Below, in pieces: positions 1 to 3,626 of a stretch of DNA of 5,202 bases (position 1 is its first letter; every line of letters starts with the position of its first letter). The position numbers and the translations under genes were made by a program. Under the pieces are notes generated by a model. That model did not search any database. It was not told the origin of the DNA and saw only the letters and a list, made by a program, of their open reading frames with translations. Source of the DNA: Salinithrix halophila (GTDB lineage Bacteria; Bacillota; Bacilli; Thermoactinomycetales; DSM-45169); assembly GCF_042650125.1 (NCBI RefSeq), contig NZ_JBHSAP010000010.1, positions 1 through 5,202 on the forward strand, read 5' to 3'.

Positions 1-284
1 CTCCCAGTCGCCACATAGACAGCGCAACATTTCCCGCTAACGGTGCAGGTTCGTTTATCTGCAACCGCTGCCCGTCCGTCTTCCACTAGTTCAGTCAGCC
101 GGGGATGGACAAAATTTCTCTCGGGGCGTGGGATGATCCCCTGTTTATACAGCCGCAAAGCCAATTCGTTAGCCGTCAGGCGCGGACATTTCTTCAGTTC
201 CTGTAAAACAATGGCCTGACGCCCCGCAACCGTCCCTTTGATGTTCTCGTACGACTCCCGCCGCGTTTCTTCGGTGATCCCCAT
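1..284 (-). CDS. Phage winged-helix DNA-binding protein, C-terminus cut by the window edge
   Basis: An open frame starts at the ATG at 284-282 and runs off the left edge after 94 codons, so the protein is partial. A perfect AAAGGAGG (297-290, minus strand) lies 5 bases upstream of the start. The N-terminus (MGITEETRRESYE) leads into a helical stretch, RQAIVLQELKK (about residues 22-32), then LTANELALRLYKQG (36-49), VHPRLTELVEDGR (60-72) and a beta-hairpin-like end with TCTVSGK and YVATG. That order of helices followed by a recognition segment (RLTELVEDG) and a wing fits a MarR/ArsR-like winged helix. Small proteins of this type are common in Firmicutes phage early operons, where I would expect a regulatory role. 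It is the last visible gene of the leftward operon, 11 bases after the 62-aa gene. The fold is inferred from pattern only and the target DNA is unknown. Confidence 0.75.
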   Translation of the reverse strand, partial: MGITEETRRESYENIKGTVAGRQAIVLQELKKCPRLTANELALRLYKQGIIPRPERNFVHPRLTELVEDGRAAVADKRTCTVSGKCCAVYVATG

Positions 285-295
285 CGCCGCCTCCT

Positions 296-484
296 TTAGA
301 TCCGTTCTAATTCCTCCGCGTACAACAGGCCCCAATCGGTGTCGTAGACCAGCTTTCCATCCCAGGTGAAAACCTCCCGCACTTCGTGGGCCTTCCCCCG
401 GATAACCACCCGGTCGCCCCGCTGAAGATATCGCATCCCCGGATGGTTCCTCATAAAGCTGATTCGCGCTGTGTAGGTGATCAT
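296..484 (-). CDS. Hypothetical small phage protein (62 aa), beta-rich
   Basis: This 62-residue protein starts at ATG 484-482, which overlaps the TGA of the upstream 74-aa gene (ATGA at 484-481). That overlap suggests translational coupling. A Shine-Dalgarno AAGGAGG (501-495) sits 10 bases upstream, inside the 74-aa gene. An internal Met at residue 11 has no comparable site, so the upstream start is preferred. Residues 20-60 alternate short beta-like segments (GDRVVIRGKAHEVREVF, GKLVYDTDWGLLYAEEL), suggesting a small SH3-like or KOW-like barrel. There is no signal peptide, membrane segment or cysteine motif. I do not recognise a named family. The gene lies in the distal part of the early operon between another unknown and the winged-helix gene, so a role in host takeover or regulation is possible but not shown. 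Confidence 0.7.
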   Translation of the reverse strand: MITYTARISFMRNHPGMRYLQRGDRVVIRGKAHEVREVFTWDGKLVYDTDWGLLYAEELERI

Positions 485-705
485 TGGTCCGCCGCCTCCT
501 TGGCTTGAAAAACTACTTTTTGAAGCTCCGTTATAATCTCTTGCGCTACGTCGGGAGATATCGCCTTTTTAATCCCGGTTCCATGCCCCTGCCGCAACAA
601 AGCCATTACATTTATGACAACTTTCCCATTCTCGGAATAGAGCCAAATAGAACCAGAATCGTCAAACCATTCGACTGTCCCATTTATGATCTCTCGACGT
701 TCCAT
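481..705 (-). CDS. Hypothetical small phage protein (74 aa)
   Basis: The start ATG is at 705-703 and GAGGAGG (723-717) lies 11 bases upstream. That site overlaps the stop of the preceding 63-aa gene, as expected inside an operon. The N-terminal half (ING, TVEWFDDSGSIWLYSENGKV) looks like a small beta sheet. The C-terminal half, from about residue 50 (SPDVAQEIITELQKVVFQAKEAA), looks like one amphipathic helix. There are no cysteines, catalytic motifs or membrane segments. The gene ends in an ATGA overlap with the 62-aa gene. I do not recognise the family. The overlapping 149-codon frame on the plus strand is taken as a shadow, because the minus-strand gene has ribosome binding sites and operon overlaps and the plus-strand frame has neither. 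Confidence 0.68.
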   Translation of the reverse strand: MERREIINGTVEWFDDSGSIWLYSENGKVVINVMALLRQGHGTGIKKAISPDVAQEIITELQKVVFQAKEAADQ

Positions 706-723
706 TCACTCGTCCGCCTCCTC

Positions 724-915
724 TCAAAATGCCTCCAGTTCCAGCAGTTGCTGTCGAATCTCATCAAGCCTTACCTTCAACAGCGCCACCTTCCACGAAT
801 GGCCGTTCTCTATCGCGTCCCACAACTCCATCAGGTAATAATCAAGCTCCAGCCTCAAAACAATGATCTTCTTTTCCGGGGTTCGGTCCTTGAATGCGCG
901 AATGACATTTTCCAC
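724..915 (-). CDS. Hypothetical helical phage protein (63 aa), GTG start
   Basis: Translation begins at a GTG codon (915-913), preceded at 5 bases by a purine-rich GGGAGGGGG (929-921). The 63-aa product is almost wholly helical by eye: residues 13-37 (PEKKIIVLRLELDYYLMELWDAIEN) and 41-62 (WKVALLKVRLDEIRQQLLELEA) form two heptad-like helices joined by a short turn at NGHS. This suggests a helical hairpin or a dimerising coiled coil. No family name is recognised, although small proteins of this kind recur in early regions of Firmicutes prophages. It is separated from the upstream 39-aa gene by a 93-base gap that holds a hairpin and a repeat. It is followed after 18 bases by the 74-aa gene. Confidence 0.68.
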   Translation of the reverse strand: MENVIRAFKDRTPEKKIIVLRLELDYYLMELWDAIENGHSWKVALLKVRLDEIRQQLLELEAF

Positions 916-1008
916 CGCGTCCCCCTCCCTTGAATGGGTGCCGGGGTTGTGGCCCCCGGCTGGCCGTGGTATCTTTATTGGTAGGTTAAATTTCTTGTGG
1001 CCCCCGTC
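916..1008. repeat. Non-coding gap with a GC-rich hairpin and a 12-bp direct repeat
   Basis: This 93-base gap is one of the few non-coding stretches inside the early operon. GCCGGGG (940-946) and CCCCGGC (954-960) form a perfect 7-bp stem around a 7-base loop. The 12-mer TTGTGGCCCCCG occurs at 947-958, overlapping that hairpin, and again at 995-1006, just after the stop of the 39-aa gene. No T-run follows the stem on either strand, so it is not an intrinsic terminator. In the transcript the hairpin would lie about 25 bases upstream of the GTG start of the 63-aa gene. It could affect translation or message processing there; that role is inferred. Confidence 0.5.
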
Positions 1009-1128
1009 TTATGCGGTGGGCTTTTTCTGTTCCTCGACAAATTCCAAGTAGTTAAGCCGCTCCTCCAGTTCTTCCTGGGACAAAGGCTTTTGGCCGTCTT
1101 CCGCCACCGTTTCAAACATCCATTCCAT
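1009..1128 (-). CDS. Hypothetical acidic small protein (39 aa)
   Basis: The chosen start is ATG 1128-1126, with a perfect AAAGGAGG (1145-1138) 9 bases upstream. The product is 39 residues, acidic in the middle (SQEELEERLNYLEFVEEQ) and probably one long helix with a flexible N-terminus and a basic KKP tail. The frame stays open upstream to an ATG at 1245, which would give 78 residues. That extension is unusually basic, has no good ribosome binding site, and competes with a more protein-like reading in another frame (see 1133-1265), so the short start is preferred. The function is unknown. The strong ribosome binding site overlaps the end of the preceding reading frame, which fits operon coupling. 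Confidence 0.6.
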   Translation of the reverse strand: MEWMFETVAEDGQKPLSQEELEERLNYLEFVEEQKKPTA

Positions 1129-1132
1129 CTTT

Positions 1133-1265
1133 CTAAGCCTCCTTTGCGGTTTGGTTGATCGCTTTCCTAGCCCGCCGCTTGCTCTCCAATCCCCGATAGA
1201 TCGGGACTGTACTTTCCGGCGGGTAAACATCCCATGTACCCTCATGCGTTTTCTGTGCTACTCAT
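1133..1265 (-). pseudogene. Small phage gene with an apparent +1 frameshift (about 43 aa if restored)
   Basis: One frame opens at ATG 1265-1263, with AAGGAAA (1279-1273) upstream, and reads MSSTENA before a TGA at 1244-1242. Skipping the single base at 1244 joins it to a frame of 36 codons that ends in TAG at 1135-1133. That frame contains YPPESTVPIYRGLESKRR and ARKAINQTAKEA, which looks like a genuine small phage protein with a basic helical tail. The second frame has no ATG, GTG or TTG near its beginning (only TTG well inside), so it cannot be expressed on its own as it stands. The stop falls 4 bases before the next gene's ATG and its last codons hold that gene's ribosome binding site, a layout typical of a real operon gene. 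The join codon GCA is not an obvious slippery sequence. A sequencing or assembly indel or a decayed gene is therefore more likely than programmed frameshifting. Confidence 0.45.
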
Positions 1266-1290
1266 ACCGGGATTTCCTTACCACCCCCTT

Positions 1291-1431
1291 TCATGGCTTC
1301 ATCACATCCACCAGCACATGGAACGCGAGTTCAAAAAGGCTTTCCCGGTCTAACTCGTCAACCATTTCCGGCGGATACCCCGCCACCTTGACTGCTTCCC
1401 TAACCTCCGCCTCTGTCTCCGGGTAGATCAT
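1291..1431 (-). CDS. Hypothetical small acidic protein (46 aa) coupled to the ERF gene
   Basis: The ATG at 1431-1429 overlaps the TGA of the ERF gene (ATGA at 1431-1428). GGAGGGG (1443-1437) lies 5 bases upstream, within the last codons of that gene. The 46-residue product begins MIYPETEAEVREAVKVAGYP, continues PEMVDELDRESLFELAF and ends VDVMKP. It is acidic and probably two or three short helices. It has no cysteines and no recognisable catalytic motif. It is easily missed because it is under 60 residues and a 91-codon shadow frame lies on the other strand. The tight coupling suggests it is made together with the annealing protein, but whether it acts with it is unknown. Confidence 0.65.
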   Translation of the reverse strand: MIYPETEAEVREAVKVAGYPPEMVDELDRESLFELAFHVLVDVMKP

Positions 1432-2174
1432 TTCAACCCCTCCAGTTCTTCGGGCTGTATTGGCCCGGTATTGACTGCCGATTCAAGCGCCTTCTCCCCG
1501 ATCAACTGCACCAATTCTGCCCCGTCCATGGCTTCGATCAACTTGACCAAATCGTCTATTTCCTTCGGGGTAAGTTTTACCGTGCTGTCTTTCCCGGTTT
1601 GGTAATTGACCAATTTTTTCAGTTGATCTTTTGTAAGCCCCTTTTCGGTGCATCCTTTGGCGAATAGTTTCCGCCGTTGGTCTTGACTTGCTAACCCCTG
1701 CGGCCCTCCCGCCTTCTGTCCGGGCTTTTGGGCGGCGGGTGCTTTACCCTTAGCTGGGACTTTCCGTTGTTGTGTCGGGGCGCTTGCACTGTTTCCGTCG
1801 TCGTCCTCCCCGGTGTTCAGGGAGAGAAACGAGGTGAGACTGTACCGACGGGCATAGGTGACGGCTGATCCGATCCCTTGAGGGTCCATCTTTTGTGGTT
1901 TCAGGGTCAGGACCGGGGATTCCATCCATTGGCCGGAGGTATGAAAAATCCGGGTGGTCATTTGAATTTCCCCGGCCTCCGTGTTGGTGGGCATCTGCAT
2001 GATGAACAATCCATGGGATGCCAAGATGGGCCGGATTTCTTCTATGATTTGGTCAATGGTTGCGTATCGGTTTTTCAGGTGGGGATTTTGGCCGTCTTTG
2101 GTGATTCGCCCAACCTCCCCGTGGAACGCTACCAAGGCTTTGCATATCTCCTGTGTGTTCTCGGATGTTTTCAT
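1428..2174 (-). CDS. erf: ERF-family single-strand DNA annealing recombination protein (248 aa)
   Basis: ERF proteins are phage recombinases that anneal complementary single strands and support genome circularisation and RecA-independent recombination in the cytoplasm. Family hallmarks here are NPHLKNRYATIDQIIEEIRP (about residues 30-49) and IGSAVTYARRYSLTSFLSL (101-119) followed by the acidic EDDDGN (123-128). Residues 129-163 form a flexible Pro/Ala/Lys/Gln-rich linker. Residues 164-218 form a second helical module (QDQRRKLFAKGCTEKGLTKD, then LTPKEIDDLVKLIEAM) that resembles the small domain of Mu Gp16-like proteins. The start at ATG 2174 is chosen over one 33 codons upstream because GGGAGGG lies 7 bases before it and the upstream part coincides with the 54-aa gene in another frame. 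The 248-aa length is normal for the family. ATGA overlaps at both ends place it in the middle of a coupled cluster. The family assignment is firm; the C-terminal domain assignment is inference. Confidence 0.93.
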   Translation of the reverse strand: MKTSENTQEICKALVAFHGEVGRITKDGQNPHLKNRYATIDQIIEEIRPILASHGLFIMQMPTNTEAGEIQMTTRIFHTSGQWMESPVLTLKPQKMDPQGIGSAVTYARRYSLTSFLSLNTGEDDDGNSASAPTQQRKVPAKGKAPAAQKPGQKAGGPQGLASQDQRRKLFAKGCTEKGLTKDQLKKLVNYQTGKDSTVKLTPKEIDDLVKLIEAMDGAELVQLIGEKALESAVNTGPIQPEELEGLK

Positions 2175-2335
2175 AAGCAATCCCTCCCGGTCAAAATCTC
2201 TCGTAATTTCGCCCACGTTTTCCATGTTTCCGGGTGGAATTGATATTCGCCGCCCGTTTCGTCTCTCAGGCATTCCTCGTCATCCGTCAAAAGCTCTTCC
2301 ATCTTGTCGCAAAGTTCTGTGATCTCGTTCGTCAT
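2171..2335 (-). CDS. Hypothetical small protein (54 aa) directly upstream of ERF
   Basis: The ATG at 2335-2333 is preceded at 8 bases by AGGAGG (2349-2344), and the TGA (2173-2171) overlaps the ERF start as ATGA. The 54-residue product begins MTNEITELCDKMEELL, has an acidic stretch DDEECLRDE (19-27), then YQFHPETWKTWAKLREIL (31-48), and ends with RDCL. It contains three cysteines (9, 22, 53) that are not arranged as a zinc site. The tryptophan-rich second half is probably an amphipathic helix. It resembles no family I can name. Its ribosome binding site and its overlaps at both ends make it a much better gene than the out-of-frame N-terminal extension of ERF over the same DNA. Confidence 0.72.
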   Translation of the reverse strand: MTNEITELCDKMEELLTDDEECLRDETGGEYQFHPETWKTWAKLREILTGRDCL

Positions 2336-2336
2336 C

Positions 2337-2582
2337 TCAATTGCCTCCTAAAGTGCTCATAAGATGCTTGTCGATCTGCCCACAGATTTCTTTCTCCCAG
2401 CCCTCATCGTTCGCTCGACGGGCCGTATCCGCCAACATTTCAAGGCGGTTCAACTCCAAAGCCCAATGAAAATGTGCTTTCAGGCATTCCCTTAACTCCC
2501 GAGTGTCCGGTTTGTTCAAATCTCCGATCTTTCCCCTACACTTCCAGTACAGTTCAGCTAGGCGGCGGTGGAAGGGTTCCAT
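2337..2582 (-). CDS. Small phage early protein (81 aa), possibly DUF7667-like
   Basis: The chosen start is ATG 2582-2580, which shares one base with the TAA of the preceding 35-aa gene (TAATG). AAGGGGTGG lies just upstream as a ribosome binding site. A GTG three codons earlier is too close to that site. The 81-residue product begins MEPFHRRLAELYWKC, continues through LRECLKAHFHWALELNRLEM and ends with WEKEICGQIDKHL. This order (an FHxRLAELY opening, a central helix with paired aromatics, a closing WxxEIC segment) matches a family of short Bacillales phage proteins of unknown function that I associate from memory with DUF7667. The molecular role is not known. Its stop is 1 base from the start of the 54-aa gene, so the two are probably translated together. 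Confidence 0.75.
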   Translation of the reverse strand: MEPFHRRLAELYWKCRGKIGDLNKPDTRELRECLKAHFHWALELNRLEMLADTARRANDEGWEKEICGQIDKHLMSTLGGN

Positions 2583-2689
2583 TAATACCACCCCTTGCGA
2601 GCTATTTGCTGCCTCACATTCTCCTGAATTAAGAGCCTCCAGCGTTTACCCCAGGGCAACCTTGCCCATTCCCCCGCTTTGACTTTCAT
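2582..2689 (-). CDS. Very small basic protein (35 aa) with a near-perfect ribosome binding site
   Basis: ATG 2689-2687 follows AAGGAGGTGA (2704-2695) at 5 bases, the best Shine-Dalgarno match in the window. The 35-residue product begins MKVKAGEWARLPWGKRWRLL and ends QQIARKGWY. It is strongly basic and carries four tryptophans, which suggests nucleic-acid binding or a short membrane- or protein-binding helix. The TAA overlaps the next gene's ATG by one base. The start lies 44 bases inside the end of the preceding 61-aa gene in another frame. It is not recognised. Confidence rests on the ribosome binding site and the stop/start overlap rather than on homology. Confidence 0.6.
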   Translation of the reverse strand: MKVKAGEWARLPWGKRWRLLIQENVRQQIARKGWY

Positions 2690-2831
2690 TTGATTCACCT
2701 CCTTGGATGGAATCCCAGATTTCCCAATTGATCCGCTGGATTTCGGCTAGGACTCTTTTCTGTTCCTCTGGGGTTGTCTTGGGCGGGTGAACCCGAATCA
2801 CTGTTTCACCCCGCTTGAATGTTTTCACCAT
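2646..2831 (-). CDS. Hypothetical small phage protein (61 aa)
   Basis: The start is ATG 2831-2829, with AGGAGG 5 bases upstream. The product is 61 residues: MVKTFKRGETVIRVHPPK, then TTPEEQKRVLAEIQRINWEI (a charged helix, about residues 19-38), then a Gly/Ser-rich tail (GGESNESQSGG). The core pattern VIRVHPPK-TPEEQKR-helix is familiar from short proteins just downstream of cro-like genes in Bacillales prophages, but I cannot give it a function. The first 26 bases overlap the end of the Cro-like gene, and the last 44 bases overlap the 35-aa gene in another frame. The low-complexity tail lies over that second overlap and may be unconstrained. A longer reading that starts at 2924 within the Cro-like gene is rejected because it has no ribosome binding site. 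Confidence 0.65.
   Translation of the reverse strand: MVKTFKRGETVIRVHPPKTTPEEQKRVLAEIQRINWEIWDSIQGGESNESQSGGMGKVALG
2695..2704 (-). promoter_or_regulatory. Strong ribosome binding site deciding the start of the 35-aa gene
   Basis: On the minus strand this site reads AAGGAGGTGA, a 10-base match to the 16S rRNA anti-Shine-Dalgarno, placed 5 bases before ATG 2689. It lies inside the coding sequence of the 61-aa gene. It is the main reason for calling the 35-aa frame a gene despite its small size and its 44-base overlap. Confidence 0.7.
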
Positions 2832-3027
2832 TTTCCCCTCCTGTGAATGGGTTCCATTTGATCTCCAAAGCACTACAAACCTTTTGCATGGTGTCGATAT
2901 TCCAACGACGGTGACCGCAAACAATATTGTTGAGATATGACGCGCTATAGCCGGTTCTTTCCGCCAACATCTGAAAGGTAATGTTGTTATCTTTCATGCG
3001 GCGTCTCACAAGTTGACTTAACACCAT
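2806..3027 (-). CDS. Cro-like XRE-family helix-turn-helix regulator (73 aa)
   Basis: This 73-residue protein is a single small DNA-binding domain, and I infer that it is the lytic-side switch regulator. A helix-turn-helix of the XRE/Cro type is visible at residues 17-41 (TFQMLAERTGYSASYLNNIVCG), followed by helices containing IDTMQKVCSALEI. Only a short Gly-rich tail follows, so there is no oligomerisation or protease domain. The start ATG 3027-3025 has AAAGGAGG (3040-3033) 5 bases upstream. A frame extending to 3081 would run through the promoter and operator and is rejected. It is the first gene of the leftward operon and diverges from the repressor gene across about 236 bases of control DNA. 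The HTH family is clear. The name Cro-like comes from position and size rather than from any binding evidence; an antirepressor or second repressor is the alternative. Confidence 0.88.
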   Translation of the reverse strand: MVLSQLVRRRMKDNNITFQMLAERTGYSASYLNNIVCGHRRWNIDTMQKVCSALEIKWNPFTGGENGENIQAG

Positions 3028-3059
3028 CGCAACCTCCTTTCCGCCGTTGGCGTACCATA

Positions 3060-3089
3060 ATAATATGCTATTGGCATACAAATTTACAA
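3060..3089 (-). promoter_or_regulatory. Leftward early promoter for the Cro-like operon
   Basis: On the minus strand a -35 box TTGTAA (3089-3084) and a -10 box TATTAT (3065-3060) are separated by 18 bases. TATTAT matches the sigma-A consensus at five of six positions and TTGTAA at four of six. A start site near 3053 would give a leader of about 25 bases before the ATG at 3027. The 20-bp operator at 3063-3082 fills the spacer and reaches the -10 box, so a bound repressor should block polymerase directly. Confidence 0.65.
3063..3082. promoter_or_regulatory. Operator copy 1, inside the leftward promoter
   Basis: The 20-mer ATATGCTATTGGCATACAAA is identical at 19 of 20 positions to the sequence at 3229-3248. 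Its arms TATGC and GCATA form an inverted repeat around 5 bases, the expected form for a dimeric HTH protein. It lies between the -35 and -10 boxes of the leftward promoter. Confidence 0.72.
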
Positions 3090-3211
3090 CATTACGATTA
3101 GGCGATATAACCCCTCACACACGGTTAATTCGGTATATCTCTCTGTAACGGCTAATACCTCACTTTTTAAGCTATTTGCGTACTTGACATGTAAGCGTAT
3201 GTAATGTTGTA
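3085..3211. repeat. Widely spaced 11-bp inverted repeat in the control region
   Basis: TACAACATTAC (3085-3095) and its exact reverse complement GTAATGTTGTA (3201-3211) face each other across 105 bases. The left copy covers the -35 region of the leftward promoter and the right copy covers the probable -10 region of the rightward promoter. The repeat is distinct from the GCTATT(T/G)GC(A/G)TAC operators. It could be a second protein's site or simply two promoters that share ancestry. Confidence 0.55.
3167..3186. promoter_or_regulatory. Operator copy 2, degenerate, abutting the rightward -35 box
   Basis: The core GCTATTTGCGTAC (3171-3183) matches the core of copy 3 at 12 of 13 positions. The left arm has decayed (TTAAGC instead of TATGC) and the flanks differ. 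It ends exactly one base before the TTGACA hexamer of the rightward promoter, where a bound protein could activate or block transcription of the repressor gene. Confidence 0.55.
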
Positions 3212-3213
3212 TT
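3184..3213 (+). promoter_or_regulatory. Rightward promoter for the repressor-recombinase operon
   Basis: A perfect -35 hexamer TTGACA (3184-3189) is followed at 17 bases by TTGTAT (3207-3212), or at 18 bases by TGTATT (3208-3213) with a TG extension. The -10 match is weak, which suggests modest or assisted expression. A start near 3219 would give a leader of about 45 bases that includes operator copy 3. An alternative pairing of TTGTAT with TATGCT (3230-3235) would place the start inside that operator and cannot be excluded. Confidence 0.55.
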
Positions 3214-3228
3214 TGCTTGTCAACGTTG

Positions 3229-3248
3229 ATATGCTATTTGCATACAAA
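3229..3248. promoter_or_regulatory. Operator copy 3, in the repressor leader
   Basis: The 20-mer ATATGCTATTTGCATACAAA contains exact TATGC and GCATA arms. It lies downstream of the rightward promoter and runs into the repressor gene's ribosome binding site (AAAGGGGG from 3246), a position that fits negative autoregulation. The 10-bp palindrome TCAACGTTGA (3220-3229) touches its left end. Confidence 0.72.
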
Positions 3249-3263
3249 GGGGGTACATGGAAA

Positions 3264-3626
3264 ATGGTCGCCAATAAAACAGGATCACGGTTAAAGCAAT
3301 TGAGGAAGAAAAACAAATTGAGTGGATATAAATTAGCGGAACGAATAGGGGTATCCGCGCAATATTATTACGAGTTAGAACGAGGGGACAAACGTTTAAA
3401 TGAAGAGATTATAACAGCATTGGCCAAACTTTTCGGGGTGTCGTCGGATTATCTTTTAGGGCTAGATGATAACGAGGAACAGCAGGATTTTAATGTTAGG
3501 GAAATGTTAGATAGTGGATCATTTAAAAAATATCATTGGGACGGAACCCCTCTCGATGAGGAACAATTAAAAGCCGCTAAGGAAGTGATTGAGTACATGT
3601 TAATGAAGCGAAAGAAGGAAGACTAA
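3264..3626 (+). CDS. CI-like XRE-family repressor (120 aa), without a protease domain
   Basis: This is the presumed lysogeny repressor. An XRE helix-turn-helix spans about residues 6-64: GSRLKQLRKKNKLSGYKLAE, then IGVSAQYYYELERGDKRL and ALAKLFGVSSDYLLGL, the last a typical end of the domain. Residues 68-85 are an acidic linker. Residues 89-113 (KYHWDGTPLDEEQLKAAKEV onward) form a short C-terminal helix of the kind found in small dimerising repressors. There is no S24/LexA-type peptidase, so RecA-stimulated self-cleavage is not expected. The start ATG 3264 has AAAGGGGG 10 bases upstream. An in-frame ATG at 3204 lies within the promoter and is rejected. The gene is visibly richer in AT than the leftward operon. 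Its TAA directly abuts the recombinase ATG. How it is inactivated is not evident, because no ImmA-type protease gene is nearby. The HTH assignment is firm; the repressor role comes from context. Confidence 0.87.
   Translation: MVANKTGSRLKQLRKKNKLSGYKLAERIGVSAQYYYELERGDKRLNEEIITALAKLFGVSSDYLLGLDDNEEQQDFNVREMLDSGSFKKYHWDGTPLDEEQLKAAKEVIEYMLMKRKKED

Noticed and set aside
484..933. 149-codon open frame on the plus strand
   Set aside because: It lies opposite two minus-strand genes that have good ribosome binding sites and operon overlaps. It has no ribosome binding site itself and its protein is rich in Pro/Leu/Gln/Arg with no domain pattern.
940..960. Intrinsic terminator at the 7-bp GC hairpin
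   Set aside because: No T-run follows the stem on either strand and leftward genes continue past it.
1009..1245. 78-aa version of the 39-aa gene
   Set aside because: The extra 39 residues are unusually basic and lack a good ribosome binding site, while AAAGGAGG sits right before the short start. Another frame over the same DNA reads more like a protein. It remains the alternative if the frameshift call is wrong.
2175..2273. 33-codon N-terminal extension of ERF
   Set aside because: The DNA is the coding region of the 54-aa gene in another frame, and a good ribosome binding site precedes the internal ATG at 2174.
1878..2322. Two overlapping plus-strand open frames (121 and 113 codons)
   Set aside because: Both are opposite the clear ERF and 54-aa genes and have no ribosome binding site or recognisable motif.
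3046..3056. Fourth operator copy (TTGGCGTAC at 3047-3055)
   Set aside because: Only nine core bases match, the left arm is absent, and the distance to copy 1 (24 bp) is out of helical phase with the others. It may be a decayed half-site.
3204..3263. 20-codon N-terminal extension of the repressor
   Set aside because: It covers the promoter and operator copy 3, has no ribosome binding site, and the HTH domain begins normally from the later ATG.
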